Assembly (NCBI GenBank): GCA_026874595.1
Contig: CM049307.1
Span: forward strand, 10,129,579-10,193,578
Direction: 5' to 3'
Length of the DNA stretch: 64,000 bases
Source of the DNA: Sipunculus nudus
Taxonomy: Eukaryota > Annelida > Sipuncula > Golfingiida > Sipunculidae
This document shows positions 47,071 through 59,610 of the stretch, piece by piece. The notes below the pieces were generated by a model. The model saw nothing but the letters and a program-made list of their open reading frames with translations, was not told the DNA's origin and ran no database searches. The position numbers and the translations under genes are program-made. How positions within the stretch are numbered: the first letter of the stretch is position 1; each line of letters starts with the position of its first letter.

Positions 47071-50000
47071 GGCAATATTATTCAGCCTCGATTTTTTTAA
47101 GGTATAGAGATAAGTTGTAAATGTTAGATCAGTAGTTATCTTTTTTGAAGTCACTACCAGTAACAAGTGATACAAGCTGATATGGCTATGTTTTAAGTTA
47201 AGCTGACTTAAACAATTAGTTTACACAATCATTTCTCACAAATGAGGTGCAATATATAATTCCAAGTCAATACAACACGTTTTGTGAGTCACAAAGAGAG
47301 CAAACACAAAAATACGGTCTTATTACAAAAGAAATATATTTTCAGTCTTAATGTACATTGAATACATGCATACAATTAAGAGGAATGCATACATATATAT
47401 TTAAACAAGTTATCAATTAAAAAACAGAGGTCAAGTTTGTAAGACTGACATATACAAAGAAAGGACCCATGGGTCATGGCTCAGCTGAACTTTTTGCAAA
47501 TGCAAACTGTACTTATTTCTACTGTTTATATACCAGTATTTGAAAAGCTTAAAGGACATTGCCCTGCTATTTTGGTGATAATAAATAAATGAGTGTATGT
47601 ATTTAAATTCAGAAATATAATTAAATATATGAGTGCAAGACAAATACTGTGCACTTTTATGGACTACAAGTAAGAAGAAATAATATATGAAATATATGAA
47701 AATTGTGTCCTAAAACAATTGATAATGTATAAAGGGAATTAGTGATTGGCTTCAGACTTGTATGAAGGAATATAATTGATAGATAAAATTGTGTAAATGT
47801 AAAAATAAATCTAAAAACAATTTAAATGTTGGCTAAATGAGCTAACACATAAATTCACAGAGAGTTTGTCCAATATTTATCATTGAGTGTACCAGATTTA
47901 TGCCAAACAAGGCCCTGAAGACAATAAGATATGTGAATGAAATGCTACAACATACACTGCAAGCTGTGTTATGTTTTCATTATTACTTTTTTAATAATTC
48001 ATTTAGAAAATTAAGTTGACCTCGAAGTTAAAAATCTAAATACAGGGGGGGGGGGGGGTTATACCAAATGGAGATTAAGTCTGAGAGATGAAGGTGGATG
48101 GCTGTGGATGGTTGATATGACTGAAGATATTGTTGCAAATTATATTTTGTTAAAAGTGATCTGATCCTTATGTTAAAAGTGAAGCATGTAAGCTTTTACT
48201 TTCAAATTTCAGAATTCATCAGATTAAATCCATATGTATGCAGACTGTGAAAATTTAATCAAATTTACTTACAAGAAAAAAATGTGCCATGGTCAAAGTT
48301 TGGCAAAATTTAAGGTACCAATTTTAAATTTCTACTAATATTTTTTTTTTAATTTTAAATTTTAATCAAATTTTTTATATAAAATTAAATTTTGATTAAA
48401 TAAAGTTATCTTAATAAAAAAAGTCCCTAGATTTTACATTTTTTGTGTAAAGTGATCAAATATCTTTCCTGATTTTTTACAAAGTGCATTATGTTTGGAT
48501 CAACAACTTTTTAAAAATATAAAATATTGACCTGATTTCTGGCATGTACATAGGAATTATATAGAGGAATATTTATGGTAAATATGAAGAAAAACAGATG
48601 AGTGGTTTTGATATTAGGTAGTCCTGAAGTGTGAAAATAGGTTTTTAATAAAATATTGAGGTTTTTCCTTAATTTCTCAAAGGAACAAAGTCGCAGAGAC
48701 TGGGTTTCTGGCTTGGTAGGAGATCTTGGGTACATCTAACTGTATGCCAAATTTTTGATTCCTAGGACTAATGGTTTCAAAACGTGCCCTGTTAACGAAC
48801 GGCCAGACGGACGGCGGACAATGGACCACGACTTTAGCTCAGATGACTTATAGTCAACTGAGCTAAAAATTTACAATATCTTGGGGACATCTAACAGTAT
48901 GTCGACTTTCAGATTCATAGTTTCAATGGTTGCAAAAAAAATGCCAGTGTAATGAACGAATGGAAGGCCTGACAGGCAGCCAACAGACAAAGGACAATTG
49001 CTATGGCTCAGTTGACATTTAGTCACCTGAGCTGAAAATACTGCCTTATATAAGAGAAAATGTGCTTAAAAATCTTATTACACATGATTAACATTTATAC
49101 AAGATAAGTACATGCAGGTTCATCGTACTTTAACAAGTCTCTTATTAATATATATATATATTCAAACAAGCCCCCAGGACTCATGCAAACCTGTACAACA
49201 GGATTGAGTAAATGTTTAAACAAAGGCCTATGGCAAAAAAAAAAAGTTTGGTTCTGGTGCACTTTTTTAGAAATCAGTGTGTGCAGGCAATTTTTTTAAA
49301 ACAATTTTTGTATGTTTCTATAAAAATGTCATATGATCAGGGAAAAGCATGGTAATAACAAATGTTTTGGCTAAACAGCTAAAAGCACTACATAACAAAG
49401 GAAATATCTTATCAAAATTGTATTATTTTATGTTCTTGATATAAATGTTCGAGCTGCTGGGGCTTAACATTATCAGTAAGTTTCTACTGAGGTGGGGGTT
49501 GGGGTTTAAAATTAATACCTGAGAACCCAATCTTTTATTTTTTATGGCCAAAGAATCATTTTTGTGCAATTTTACAGAAGTTGAAAGAACAATTTGTAGA
49601 ATAGGACCATTGCAGCTCTCACAAGTCCAACTTCAGCTTGGCTACCAAAAAGCAACACACCAAATTAATTCTTATACAACTGAACCCTACCCTAGGATAA
49701 TTCTTGTAAAAAAAATAATTCAGCTTGACAGTTTCATCATAAAACGTTTTAAGCTGAAAGAGGCTAAAATTATTAGGTGCTTATCATAAAACACAGATCG
49801 ATGCACCAAAAATATGCAATTTCAAATACGAGTCATGTGACCAACATTTGCATAAAATTTGTTCATGATCCTTTTTGGCCATATGACTGGTTTTAGTAAC
49901 TACACCAAAATTTACCATACAGGAAACGTTTGAACAAACTTGAACAAGATTGTTTCAGAGACAATATCTGTGAAATATTGAAAACCTTGGCTGGACAGTT

Positions 50001-50103
50001 TATGAGGAGAAGATTTAATTTTTTAGCCTTTCTTGATAAAATCTGAGTCAATGCACATATCAAAGAAATAAGTCCAACTGATATATTTGTTATATATCAT
50101 ATA
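47071..50103. repeat. Interior of the EnSpm-like element: dispersed repeats, no gene seen
   Basis: Contains the CCATGGGTCATG signature near 47466, a G-run at 48045-48057, one copy of a dispersed repeat ending in a hairpin at about 48834-48869, a partial second copy to about 49033, and a segment shared with 15789-16000 at 49230-49510. Only short frames. Confidence 0.55.
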
Positions 50104-50391
50104 TTATGTGAATTTACTGAGGAGGCTTCTTACTTTAAGGCTTAGTTTCTTTGGTTCAAGTTTCATGATGTGCTTCTGAAGAAACTCATATGTGAATTTG
50201 ATGTTATAATCTAGGTTTAAACAATAATGTAGTGCAAAAAGCAAGAGGACTCCTGTAGGAAAGTCCTTGATGTCTTCAATTATTGGCTGTCCATCAACAA
50301 CAATTAAAAATTCTGTCGACATGTATGGATCCCCCAGGCAAATGACCACAGGTGTAGGGTCAGAAGGCATGTTCGTGGTGTCAGCTCCCTC
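50104..50391 (-). CDS. Terminal coding exon of a transposon-borne gene, uncharacterised domain
   Basis: On the - strand a 3' splice site (TTTCTTTACACAG) is followed in phase 0 by EGADTTNMPSDPTPVVICLG and an open frame of 95 codons to a stop. The core has a beta-type stretch (TPVVICLGD...EFLIVVDG) and a helical end (LLFALHYCLNLDY...EFLQKHIM). The exon at 59611-59883 in another transposon has the same layout. From memory, this resembles the C-terminal region of uncharacterised metazoan proteins often predicted beside DNA transposons. Catalytic residues and function are unknown. The 5' part is at 53878-54897. Confidence 0.55.
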   Translation of the reverse strand, partial: EGADTTNMPSDPTPVVICLGDPYMSTEFLIVVDGQPIIEDIKDFPTGVLLLFALHYCLNLDYNIKFTYEFLQKHIMKLEPKKLSLKVRSLLSKFT

Positions 50392-53300
50392 CTGTGTAAA
50401 GAAACAGAACAGAACTGATGATTGAAAATGATTATTAACAAGGGACTTCCAGGTAACTACACTCAAGTGAAATTAATTCTGAGAAAATTTGTAGAAAATC
50501 CAAGAGGTTCTGTTGACTGTGCACTTTTATGGACAATTTGAGATGTAGGAGCCTCGAGGCCTTATGATGACATATTTGTAGGAGTTTCAGTTTTTCAACT
50601 AAGTGAAATGATCATGTTAAAATATCCCTGTAAAATATTCAAGTAAAATATGCACCTGGAATTTATGAAACACTGCAAATTGTAAATGTGGACATGAGCT
50701 GAAGTACTATAATACAAATCTAATTTATTAACTGAAATAAAATGCTGTAATAACTAAATGGCAAACATCAGATTCATATAGATTTATTAGTGTCAAAACA
50801 TGCCAGTCAGACAGACAGACAGATGGACAGAGCTGACCAATCACTAAATCTCAGTTGACTCACAGCCAGCTGCCCTAAAAACTAGAATACGGATACTCAA
50901 CAAGTGACTACGTGTATCTGCGGAAATCAGAGCGGTACGGTCAAAGGGATGCATGGATTGGGTGGTAAGGGGAGAGTGAGATGTGGCAGACAGATGGACA
51001 CTGTGCAAATAGGATTGCAGGTGGCACCACTAGTTTTGGGTTTGATAAAGAGCTATGGTAGATCTATACACATGCAAAATTTCAGGCTGATATGTCAAAC
51101 GAGTCCTGATCAGAGATATCATCATGGATGTCTGCAGTGTAAACGTATATGTAGGTGGCGCCACCTGTCATATAAATGAAAAATCTATCCAATTAAGATG
51201 TAAAAACGTGCAAAATTTTAGTTGTATAAGTCTGCAGAGATGTGCATGATTTTATCCCAAGGCAGACAAACAGATGGACGCTGTGCGAAAACAGTTGCAG
51301 GGAGTGCCACAAGTTTTTGGTATGATAAAGAGCTATGTTACACCTATAAACTGGCAAATTTCAGGCTGATATGTCAAACCAGTCCTGAGGTATTTGCATG
51401 GGTGTCTGCAGTGTAGGTGGCACCACCTGTCACATAAACGAAAAACCTATCCAAGATGTATACACGTGCAAAATTCAGGCCAGATCAGTCAAACGAGTCC
51501 AAAGATATGAGGCTTTATGTGTGAACACAGATGCACAGATGGATGCACTGCAGCAAGGAAAGGTCAGAGGTCAACCCAAAATGAGGGCGCAGCAGTTCAC
51601 ATGTGACCCGATCAAATTCCAAAATTAAAAATTCCGCCCGGTGGTTACGGAGGCAGTTCTCCGGACACCTACGCGTTGGAGGCGACGGGCTGAAAACATA
51701 GTACCCGCAAAAACTCTGTTTTGGCGGATACAATTAAGAGGCAGATATGTTAATATAGGGGAGAATTTTTTTTTTTCATAATAAGTAAGAAACATTGATC
51801 CAGTATTCAAATCACATGAAATTCATGTTTCTGTTCCAAACGCATCTGTCAATATTAAAATGTAAAATGCAGGTCGAAAGATGAAGTTACATTTATCATT
51901 GAACAAGTGGCCCATGGGTCATGACACTCAGCTGATTTCAGGGTACCTTGAACAATTGGCAACATAACACACAGAATGCTCAAAATCATGCATTTTACTA
52001 ATAGACCTTAGATATGAGTTACCATGACCTTATTTTACATCCTGCTGCTACCATTTGTGCCTATGTGACTAATAGAGTGTTAAAACTATGTTCTTTCACA
52101 CAGATTGCAAAATATAGGTCACAGTGACATTTCAGGTTTCCAGGAACCCCCATGGATCTTAATCAAATTAGAAAACAAAATTTTAATTATTCTGAAGGGT
52201 ACTTATAAGCCCCATAGCTTGGAGGATGTGAGTAACAGAGACATAATTTCATGAATCCACAGAGATCCTTCATGAACCTCCCTTGATGTCAAGTTAGAAT
52301 ATTCCAGGTCAAGCAGTTATGATTATTGCCCTGTTAACAGGTGACAGCTTCTTTGAAGCTCTCAAAATAGAGAAAAAATCAGAAAAATGGAAAAACAAGC
52401 TCAGCTGGATTTTGGAAAATTTTAGCAAATGCGAAATATACTTTGAAAAAAAAAAGGAAATAGCCCTGCTAACTGGTGATAATCAAATATTAAATACGTA
52501 TTTGCTGAACTGATACTATGCATATTTATGGACTATATTAATGGTTCAGAAGTCTCTCAGGATCAGATATTTCTAGAAGTATCATTATTTCAACTAAGTG
52601 ACGGTAATGTGTGCATAAAATAACCATGGGAATGTATGAACACCTGTCAATTGTGGAATAAGGAAGAAGTGGAGATCAACTGAAGGATTATAATACAATT
52701 TTAATTCATTGACTGAAATAAAATGCTGTAAAAATTCATTTTCAAATGGGCATACAGGAAATCTGATAAGCATGAAACTATTTAATAATATGCCTGAACT
52801 TTTCCTGTTAAAGCCTATATAAACACATATGTCATCATGTGACTGATATTTTATAAGCCAAATATATAATTTAAGCCCATAAACAGTGGGGGGGGGGGGG
52901 GTAATTGACATTCCAAGGGACCAACTTTGAACACTCTTTGCGTCCCCATATCAGACTCTTTTTTTAATAATGGAGTGAGTAAGTTTCTCCACTTTAAACA
53001 AAAACAATATTTGCATTACACTTGGTGTGTGTAAGTGGGGGGGAGGGGGGGGGGGGGAGGGGGGGTATGCCTTACAAGGCAAGTGAATACAATAATAGAC
53101 ATCCCCTCTTTTCCAATGAATAGAAATCCAATAACTAGCCAACTTTTTAAGCTTTTATTTTTTAAATTTCAGACTTAAAAGATTAAATCCTTGTGAATGC
53201 ATGCTTGGAAGATAGTGCATACATGAAAAATAGTGCCTTGATCAAAGTTGGACAAAATTTAAGGCACTGGTTAAAATTTTATCCCAATAACTTATAATAT

Positions 53301-53877
53301 AACAAAATTCTGATCTAATTTCTGGAAAACAATTAAATCTTGATTAAACATGGGTCCTATGTAAAGAAACTTTGAGGTTTTCCCTTGACTAATCAAAGGA
53401 AAAAGTTGCATTGGCCCTGTTTGGGGTTTGATAGGAGAACTTTACTGTTTGTAACATGAAGACCTTGATGATACGTCCTGAAGAATGTGTTTTTACTGAC
53501 AAGTCTAAACTTCTGGAGTGCTGAAATGCATTTTTTCACCCCCATAACTCACACATCAAAGAGACAGAAGTGACCTTATGTGAGCTTTAAAAGCCATCAT
53601 CCATTAGGCTGCTACATGTGCCCTGTCACATTGAAAGACAGAACAATCCTTCTGAAATACCCACATGCACATATAAAATTACAAGTAAAAACATAATTTC
53701 AGTTTGTAGCATCGCTTCATAATGAAAAAAAAAATATTTTGTTTGACCAAAAAAAAGTCAGATGCAAGGACAATTTTGATGTAAATGTTTCTGACATAGG
53801 ACCATTAAAAGATTCCCAAATCACAATATATATAAAACATTCATAACCATGACTAAACCTGGATGAAATTAACTTAC
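50392..53877. repeat. Intron and repeat-filled interior of the EnSpm-like element
   Basis: Holds approximate repeats of about 270 bp at 50990-51500 (shared phrases GTGGCRCCACCTGTCA, TTTCAGGCTGATATGTCAAAC and CAGACARACAGATGGAC), the CCATGGGTCATGAC signature near 51911, G-runs at 52889-52901 and 53037-53064, and another dispersed-repeat copy at about 53150-53470. It would be spliced out as the intron between the two coding exons. No other exon was recognised. Confidence 0.5.
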
Positions 53878-54897
53878 ATCCAAATCAAGGAAGAAAGATT
53901 CTGCGTTTTCTCCAAAGAAGTAGTGTTGGGACGATATGGGTTTTTGATATCATGATAATTATTCAAATTTTATCGCGATATACCGTGATATCGCGATATT
54001 TTTAATTATATATAATGGCATTAATAAGCCATTAATAATGATATTTATAACAACCACCTTTAAAGTCTTGACTTTATACAAGGGGTTAAGTATTAATATC
54101 ATTTACACCTATTGTGCCAGTACCACAGAAAGACTCATTAAGTGATGTAAGTTGCATGAAGGTCCTGCAGGTGTGCAAGCTTGAGGCGCGGGAAGTCCTG
54201 CTCCCATCGTCAAATCATGCTTGTCAGAACTTTCCATCAGTTTCCTGTAGCTACATAAAAGCCGGAGAATCCCGGCTAATTTTCGGAGAGCGTGTGATAC
54301 CAATCATGGCTAAATATACCATCCCAATTTTATATGGCAAAATATGCAACCCGTATGGAATGTTCGATTCAGTTGTGACACTTTTATGTTGAAATTTTCG
54401 TTCCATGCAATAAAAGCATAAATATGTGTATTTATTGCTCTTTAATTATAATGTTATTATCTCCTGGAATTCTCAAGTTTTTGTCCTCTCTGATTCATCC
54501 TGCTACTTCCGGACATTTCCGACTAATCCCGAAGTTTGTAAGCACACGGTTCCACCCACACGCGGACATTTCAGACGAATCCCGAAGTCTGTAAGCACAC
54601 GGTTCCACCCACACGCGTGTATTCAAATACATGTGGTTTATAAAAATAAATGTGATTCTTTGAAATAAATTTATTTTGAACCTCAAGGGCTTGCTTGTGA
54701 ACCAAAATCGTGAACAAAAAATGATATCGTGGTATCGCGATAATAGGAAAGTTGACGGTATGATAACCGTAGCTGTCAGATATCGTGATAATACCGTATA
54801 CCGGTAACCGTCCCAACCCTACAAAGAAGTGTGGAAGGCTTCGCAAACCAAAGGTTCTGTCTATGGTGCTTGAATCTACACCACTCATATTTTGCTT
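53878..54897 (-). pseudogene. Penultimate coding exon of the transposon-borne gene, split by a hAT-like insertion
   Basis: On the - strand an acceptor (TTTTTTACAG) at 54898 opens a frame KQNMSGVDSSTIDRTFGLRS that runs to 54830. It is broken by the 901-bp hAT-like element, then resumes at 53920 (FFGENAESFFLDLD) to a donor GTAAGT at 53877. Removing the insertion and one 8-bp target copy restores an uninterrupted exon that joins in phase 0 to 50104-50391. The Met at residue 4 could be the start, giving a protein of about 130 residues. The matching exon in the 3.9-kb element is 60197-60276. The insertion should inactivate this copy unless spliced around. Confidence 0.5.
53921..54821. mobile_element. 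901-bp hAT-like non-autonomous element inside an exon
   Basis: Begins TAGTGTTGGGACGATAT and ends CGTCCCAACCCTA (inverted ends with one mismatch in 13). It is flanked by a perfect 8-bp duplication CAAAGAAG (53913-53920 and 54822-54829). Inside the ends are many GATATCRTGATA/CGCGATA-type motifs in inverted orientation. An internal 66-bp direct repeat near 54494-54620 (CGGACATTTC followed by CGAATCCCGAAGT) is tandem. No transposase frame. Confidence 0.88.
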
Positions 54898-57873
54898 CTG
54901 TAAAAAAAAAACATGAAAAAAACATAAGTATTTCTTCACGCCATCAAGATGTCCAGATGCAAACAAAGGTAAAACATGAACTGGTAGTGTCAACATAGCT
55001 ATATACACACCTAAATGTTCTGAACATTAGTGTACAAAGTAACATAACTTTTAGAATTCACATTGGTTTAATAAAGCACAATGAGAACATGTATCACTAA
55101 ATATAAACAAGCGATCCATGGGTCTTGCTAGTCTGCTGAATGTTTTTAGCTCGGCTGACTGGTCTTAGTTGAAGCAATAACCCTTGTCCGTGCCCTGATT
55201 GTCCGTTAACAGGGTACAAATTGCAACCACTGGACCTAGAATCTAGAACATGAATCTGCACATGAATCTAGGAAGTCAATAGCACCAATATGTGATATGT
55301 TCATCATAAGAAAAATTTCCATGATCTAAATTATCTTAGTGTAAATATTAATCCAGAATGGTGTCACAGTAAAATAAAGTTTCTGATGTATCTTTCATGA
55401 AAGGTACATATATATGGTAAAGTCTGAAATCATAATCTGTAAAAAGTGTCATGATAGAAATTTCTCTAAAAATGCTGGATGGAGGCTAAATATGGTTCGA
55501 AATTACTGAAATTATGCAGGTAAAACATAAACAAATATAATATTCACACTTGATGCTGGTAAAGTTCAGGACAGTTGTGTATGCATAACATCTGAATATG
55601 GAGACACAGAATATCAATGAACGACAAGATGGTTGGGAATCCTATCTGACTTGGGGTAAGAAACAACCAGGAGAACAGCCCCGGGAACTAGGGTATGAAA
55701 GAACCAAGGTAGGAAACAACTTTTGGGTATATATTTACTTCCCCCACTCCAGCCCTAGGGTGGGTACAAAAAGACTAGGGTTCGAAAAAGTGAGGGTATG
55801 AAATGACCTGCTTCCCACTGAATGACCTCCAGATACAAAAGTGAGCTGCTTGACAGTGAAGTAAATTGGTGAATACAATGAGACCCTCCAAAAAAAATGC
55901 AATAACTAACCTAATTTTGGAGCTTTTATTTTGAAATTTTAACAGATGAAATCCTTATGTATACATGCTGTTAAACTTAAATCCACAGCACTTAAGGGAA
56001 AAAATGTGCCATGGTTAAATTTGGGTAAAGTTAGTTTTTTTATTCAAGCTAATATCTTATAAAATGCAAAATTTAGAACTAATCTTGGGTATACAATTGA
56101 ATCTTGATTAAATTAAATTTTATCCTTGAAAACAAGTCTTTAGCTTCAGCCATTCTAAGGTTAAGTGAGTAAATATATTTCCAGATTTTTGACAAAGTGC
56201 ATTAAGTTTGGGCTCATAATTTAAAAATATTATGCAATACTGACCTAATTTATGACATGTACATAGCAAATGTATGGAGGAATATGTGTATTTGAATGAT
56301 CAAAGTCAGATCATTTGTTTTGATATCAGGCATGCAGTCTTGAAGTGTAACAATTAATGGGTTTTCAATGGATAATTAAAGATTTCCTTAATATCTCACA
56401 GGAACGAAGCCCTAGTGACCTAATTTTCGGTATGGTAGGAGATTTTGGGGAAATCTTACAGTATGCCAAATTTTGGATTTGTAGGTTCAATTGAGTACCC
56501 GGTTAACAGACAGCCGGACGGGCTGCCAGACGATGGACAAAGGACCAAGACTATAGCTCAGATGACTTATAGTCAGCTGAGCTAATGATTCGTCAGACAT
56601 GTGACATATGTTGGTGGCAATATTCGCCAGAAAGTGATGCCATAGTTTGTCAGATTAACACAGGAAAGTTAGTTTGGGGCGCACTATATAACACTTCTAC
56701 ACGAAAGTAAGGGGCCCGGCAGGCATTATTGTACTCTTAATATTTGAAATCGTTCAATGTCGTCAGCCTTTATACAGCGACAATGTCAGCAATTTTTGTT
56801 GATTTGTAAGACCAGTACATCATGTTTAGGCTCATAACTTAAACCAAATAAGCAATATTGTAAGCAATATTGACATAATTTCTGACATGTTCATGGCAAA
56901 TGTATAGAAAAATATGTACATATTAAATATTACCATATTCAGATTAGTGGTTTTGATATAAGACAAGTCTTGAAGTGTACCAATGGGTTTTGAAATGGAA
57001 AATTGAAGTTTTTCCTTAATATCTTGAAGAAGTACTTGCGACCCAGTATTTCGTATTCTAGGAGATTTAGTGGACCTCTTTCTGTATGCCAAATTTGGGA
57101 GGTGTAGATCCAACAATTTCAAAACTGCCCTTTTAACAGACGACCAGACGGACAACGGGCAAAGGACCATGACTATAGCTCAGATGACTTATAGTCAGTT
57201 GAGCTAAAATCACATGGAATCATAACGACATAAGTTATTTGAAGAACATTTACAAAAATAGGTCCTTAATAAAATTTAATGAAAACATTAAAAAAATATA
57301 TACATGATACACCATGTGGATGATGAATATATTTATAATATAATTATCATAAATGAATATATCTACCAATTCAATACATTATACAATTTTCGTCATATTC
57401 ACTATTAAATGTGACACTGAAAGAAAACAGTGTGAAGATCACTGTTAATGGAAACAAAATGTTAGTGGTCTAGAAATAATAATGCACAAATAATACTAAC
57501 ACAATTTAACACAAAAAATTAAATGAGACACAACACTATTTGTGCAGAAATTCTAAACCAAGGCAAGTTATGAAAAAAAATTTAAAATATAATAGTGATA
57601 GTACTTACAGGAGCATGTGGCCAGGCTATAGTATAATAGTATTAATACTAATTACTATAGCCTAGGCTAACGCCAGTAACGCCGTAACGGTATAGCCTAT
57701 ACTAGACTCTATAGTATAGGCATAGCCTTGCAACATCATGCGTCTGTTGCCTGGGATGGCCAAGTGCTGAATCAAATTGGCAACCATGTCTATCATTTAA
57801 ATCACACGTATCACACTCCTGTCTTGGGACTGTTACGGAAGTACTGTTACCATTATATACTATTATCACTTAC
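54898..57873. repeat. EnSpm-like element interior: dispersed repeats and putative first intron
   Basis: Contains the CCATGGGTC signature near 55115, a TTTTTAGCTCGGCTGAC edge near 55147, and two further copies of the dispersed repeat, each ending with an AGCTCAGATGACTTATAGTC hairpin (near 56558 and 57179). A palindromic AT-rich patch lies at 57625-57665. A GTAAGT-type donor on the - strand near 57608 could end a small extra exon. No long frame. Confidence 0.5.
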
Positions 57874-57990
57874 CTACTAGTATACTTGGTTTGAAACACT
57901 AGGCGGAGGTCTGCACGAGGATCGTCTGCTTTTTCCCGCTGCAAAATGGCCGAGCGAGATCACGCGAGATCTCGCAGGAGTGTAGCAGAA
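57874..57990 (-). promoter_or_regulatory. Candidate promoter and 5' non-coding exon of the transposon-borne gene
   Basis: A CpG-rich island in AT-rich surroundings near the right end of the EnSpm-like element. It contains the 12-bp palindrome GCGAGATCTCGC (57964-57975) preceded on the - strand by CTGC, and GCGAGATC again. Read on the - strand it leads through AAAATGG-free sequence CAGCGGGAAAAAGC to a donor CTAGTAG/GTAAGT at 57874. TCTCGCGAGA-like motifs are known from TATA-less animal promoters. The link to the coding exons 3 kb away is inferred from orientation only. Confidence 0.35.
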
Positions 57991-58699
57991 GATATAGTCA
58001 ACCTTGTTACTTCAACTTAATTTTAACGAGTTGTGACTACTTGGTAAAATACGAAGTTAACACAACTTAATATTATGAAGTAATACTAATTCTTATAACA
58101 ACTCTATTCAGAATGACTTGTTATTTTCTAGTTTAAAGAACTACCAGGTTTTACAGTGTTGGAACGCTGTAAAACTCCTAAATTTAACAGAAAACCATAT
58201 AATGAATCGTGTAACATAAATGAGCCAAAACAACAAACTAGGTATATAAAAAAAAATTAAGGAGGTATTTGCTATACAAACAGCTGAGTACAACGAGCAG
58301 CCGCCAAGGTATATTTTAACCCGCAGTTGACCCCTGTTTGTGTAGTTACACTCTAAGAAAAAAGGGTTACATGTAGAACCCTTAAGGGTTCTTTAGAGTG
58401 GATCCAGTGGGGAACCCTTAAAGGTTCCAGGTAGAACCCTCTGGTCAGGGTTCTTCATAGAACCCTCTCTAAGGGTTCTTCATGGAACCCCAAGGGTTCC
58501 ATATATAACCCTAGCAATGGGTGCTTCTTAGAACCCTACTGAAAGGTTCGTCAGGGTTCTTCATAGAACCCTCTCTTATGGTTCTTCATGGAACCCCAAG
58601 GGTTCTTTGTATAACCCTAACAATGGGTGTTTCTTGTAACCCTACTGAAAGGTTCTTTCTGGAACCGATTCTTCGGATAATGGTTCTTACAGGGTCCTG

Positions 58700-59610
58700 G
58701 TATGAAAGATATATGGATGAATACTCCATTTTGTATTCATATTAATTTACGAAATATTCTTTAGGATATGGGTTCTCTTCACTTAAACCAATCGGATCTT
58801 ATACATTTAGGGTATAGCTTTAAGTTGTTATGTGATGATGACATTTGTGTTAAAGCAGCTGTATTGTAGAGAAGCACAGTTGGGCAAATCATGCAAAATA
58901 TTTGGCAAAATATTTCTTAGGATCATTTTCATTTCATTGCTTAAATGTAAAAAGCTGTTCTTGTGCTGTCTTTGTTGCGTTTAAAATATGCTTTGATTGT
59001 TAACTGAGAAAAAACAAACGTGCTCCACGTTAAAACATTTTAATTTACATATCATAAACAACTGTAAAAAAAATTATATAAAACATGACCATGCGGCATG
59101 GACTGATGATATTGCATATAAAAAAATCGCAAACGACTCTTTCAAACGGTACGGGATAATGTCCATTCTTCATACTCGGCAACTCCATCAGTCCTAAGGT
59201 ACACTATATTGAATCTAATGTCCATACAATTAGAGTTGTAATATAATCCACGATACATGCAACGGATCCATTTCATGTAATTTAATTGCCTATATACTGC
59301 CTTACAACAAGACCGGATTACATCAATTAAACACCTATAAATATGCTCATCACTTTCATGGCCTCGGTAACAACAATAATTAAACTTGCATCCTAATTAC
59401 CAATTACTGATCTTTCTAACAGTGTTGATTTTATGGTAATATTCAGGAGGTGTGATGAGCAATATTTCATTAAAATGATCCCTAAAACGTTCGATTTGAG
59501 GGGTTGGTTTCAAACTTTTCCACACCGAGCATATCACACAGCCGCACCAGTTCAATCTTTTCTTTTGTCGCCTTTGATCTTTAATCACAATCATAGGGCC
59601 CCAAAGACCC
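58700..59610. other. Interior of the 3.9-kb element, no gene seen
   Basis: AT-rich with short frames. A - strand frame near 59397-59594 continues past the stop of the degraded gene and is not supported on its own. Confidence 0.4.

Larger units (their letters stand above)
46564..58158. mobile_element. 11.6-kb EnSpm/CACTA-like element inserted in unit C
   Basis: Ends are CACTGTAAAACCTG and CAGGTTTTACAGTG, an inverted pair of about 14 bp. The empty site in unit B reads TTTCTTGGAACG (near 31772). Here the left flank ends TTTCTT and the right flank begins TTGGAACG, giving a 2-bp TT duplication. CACTG ends with a 2-3-bp duplication are typical of animal EnSpm/CACTA elements. The left subterminal zone holds a 45-bp palindrome and an 88-bp tandem array; the right end carries related ACTTCAACTTAA motifs. 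A spliced - strand gene with an uncharacterised domain lies inside (50104-57990). No DDE transposase was recognised, so mobility would need help in trans. Confidence 0.8.

Noticed and set aside
46564-58158. Autonomous EnSpm transposase
   Set aside because: No frame or exon set with a recognisable DDE-type transposase core was found in the interior; only the short uncharacterised gene is supported.
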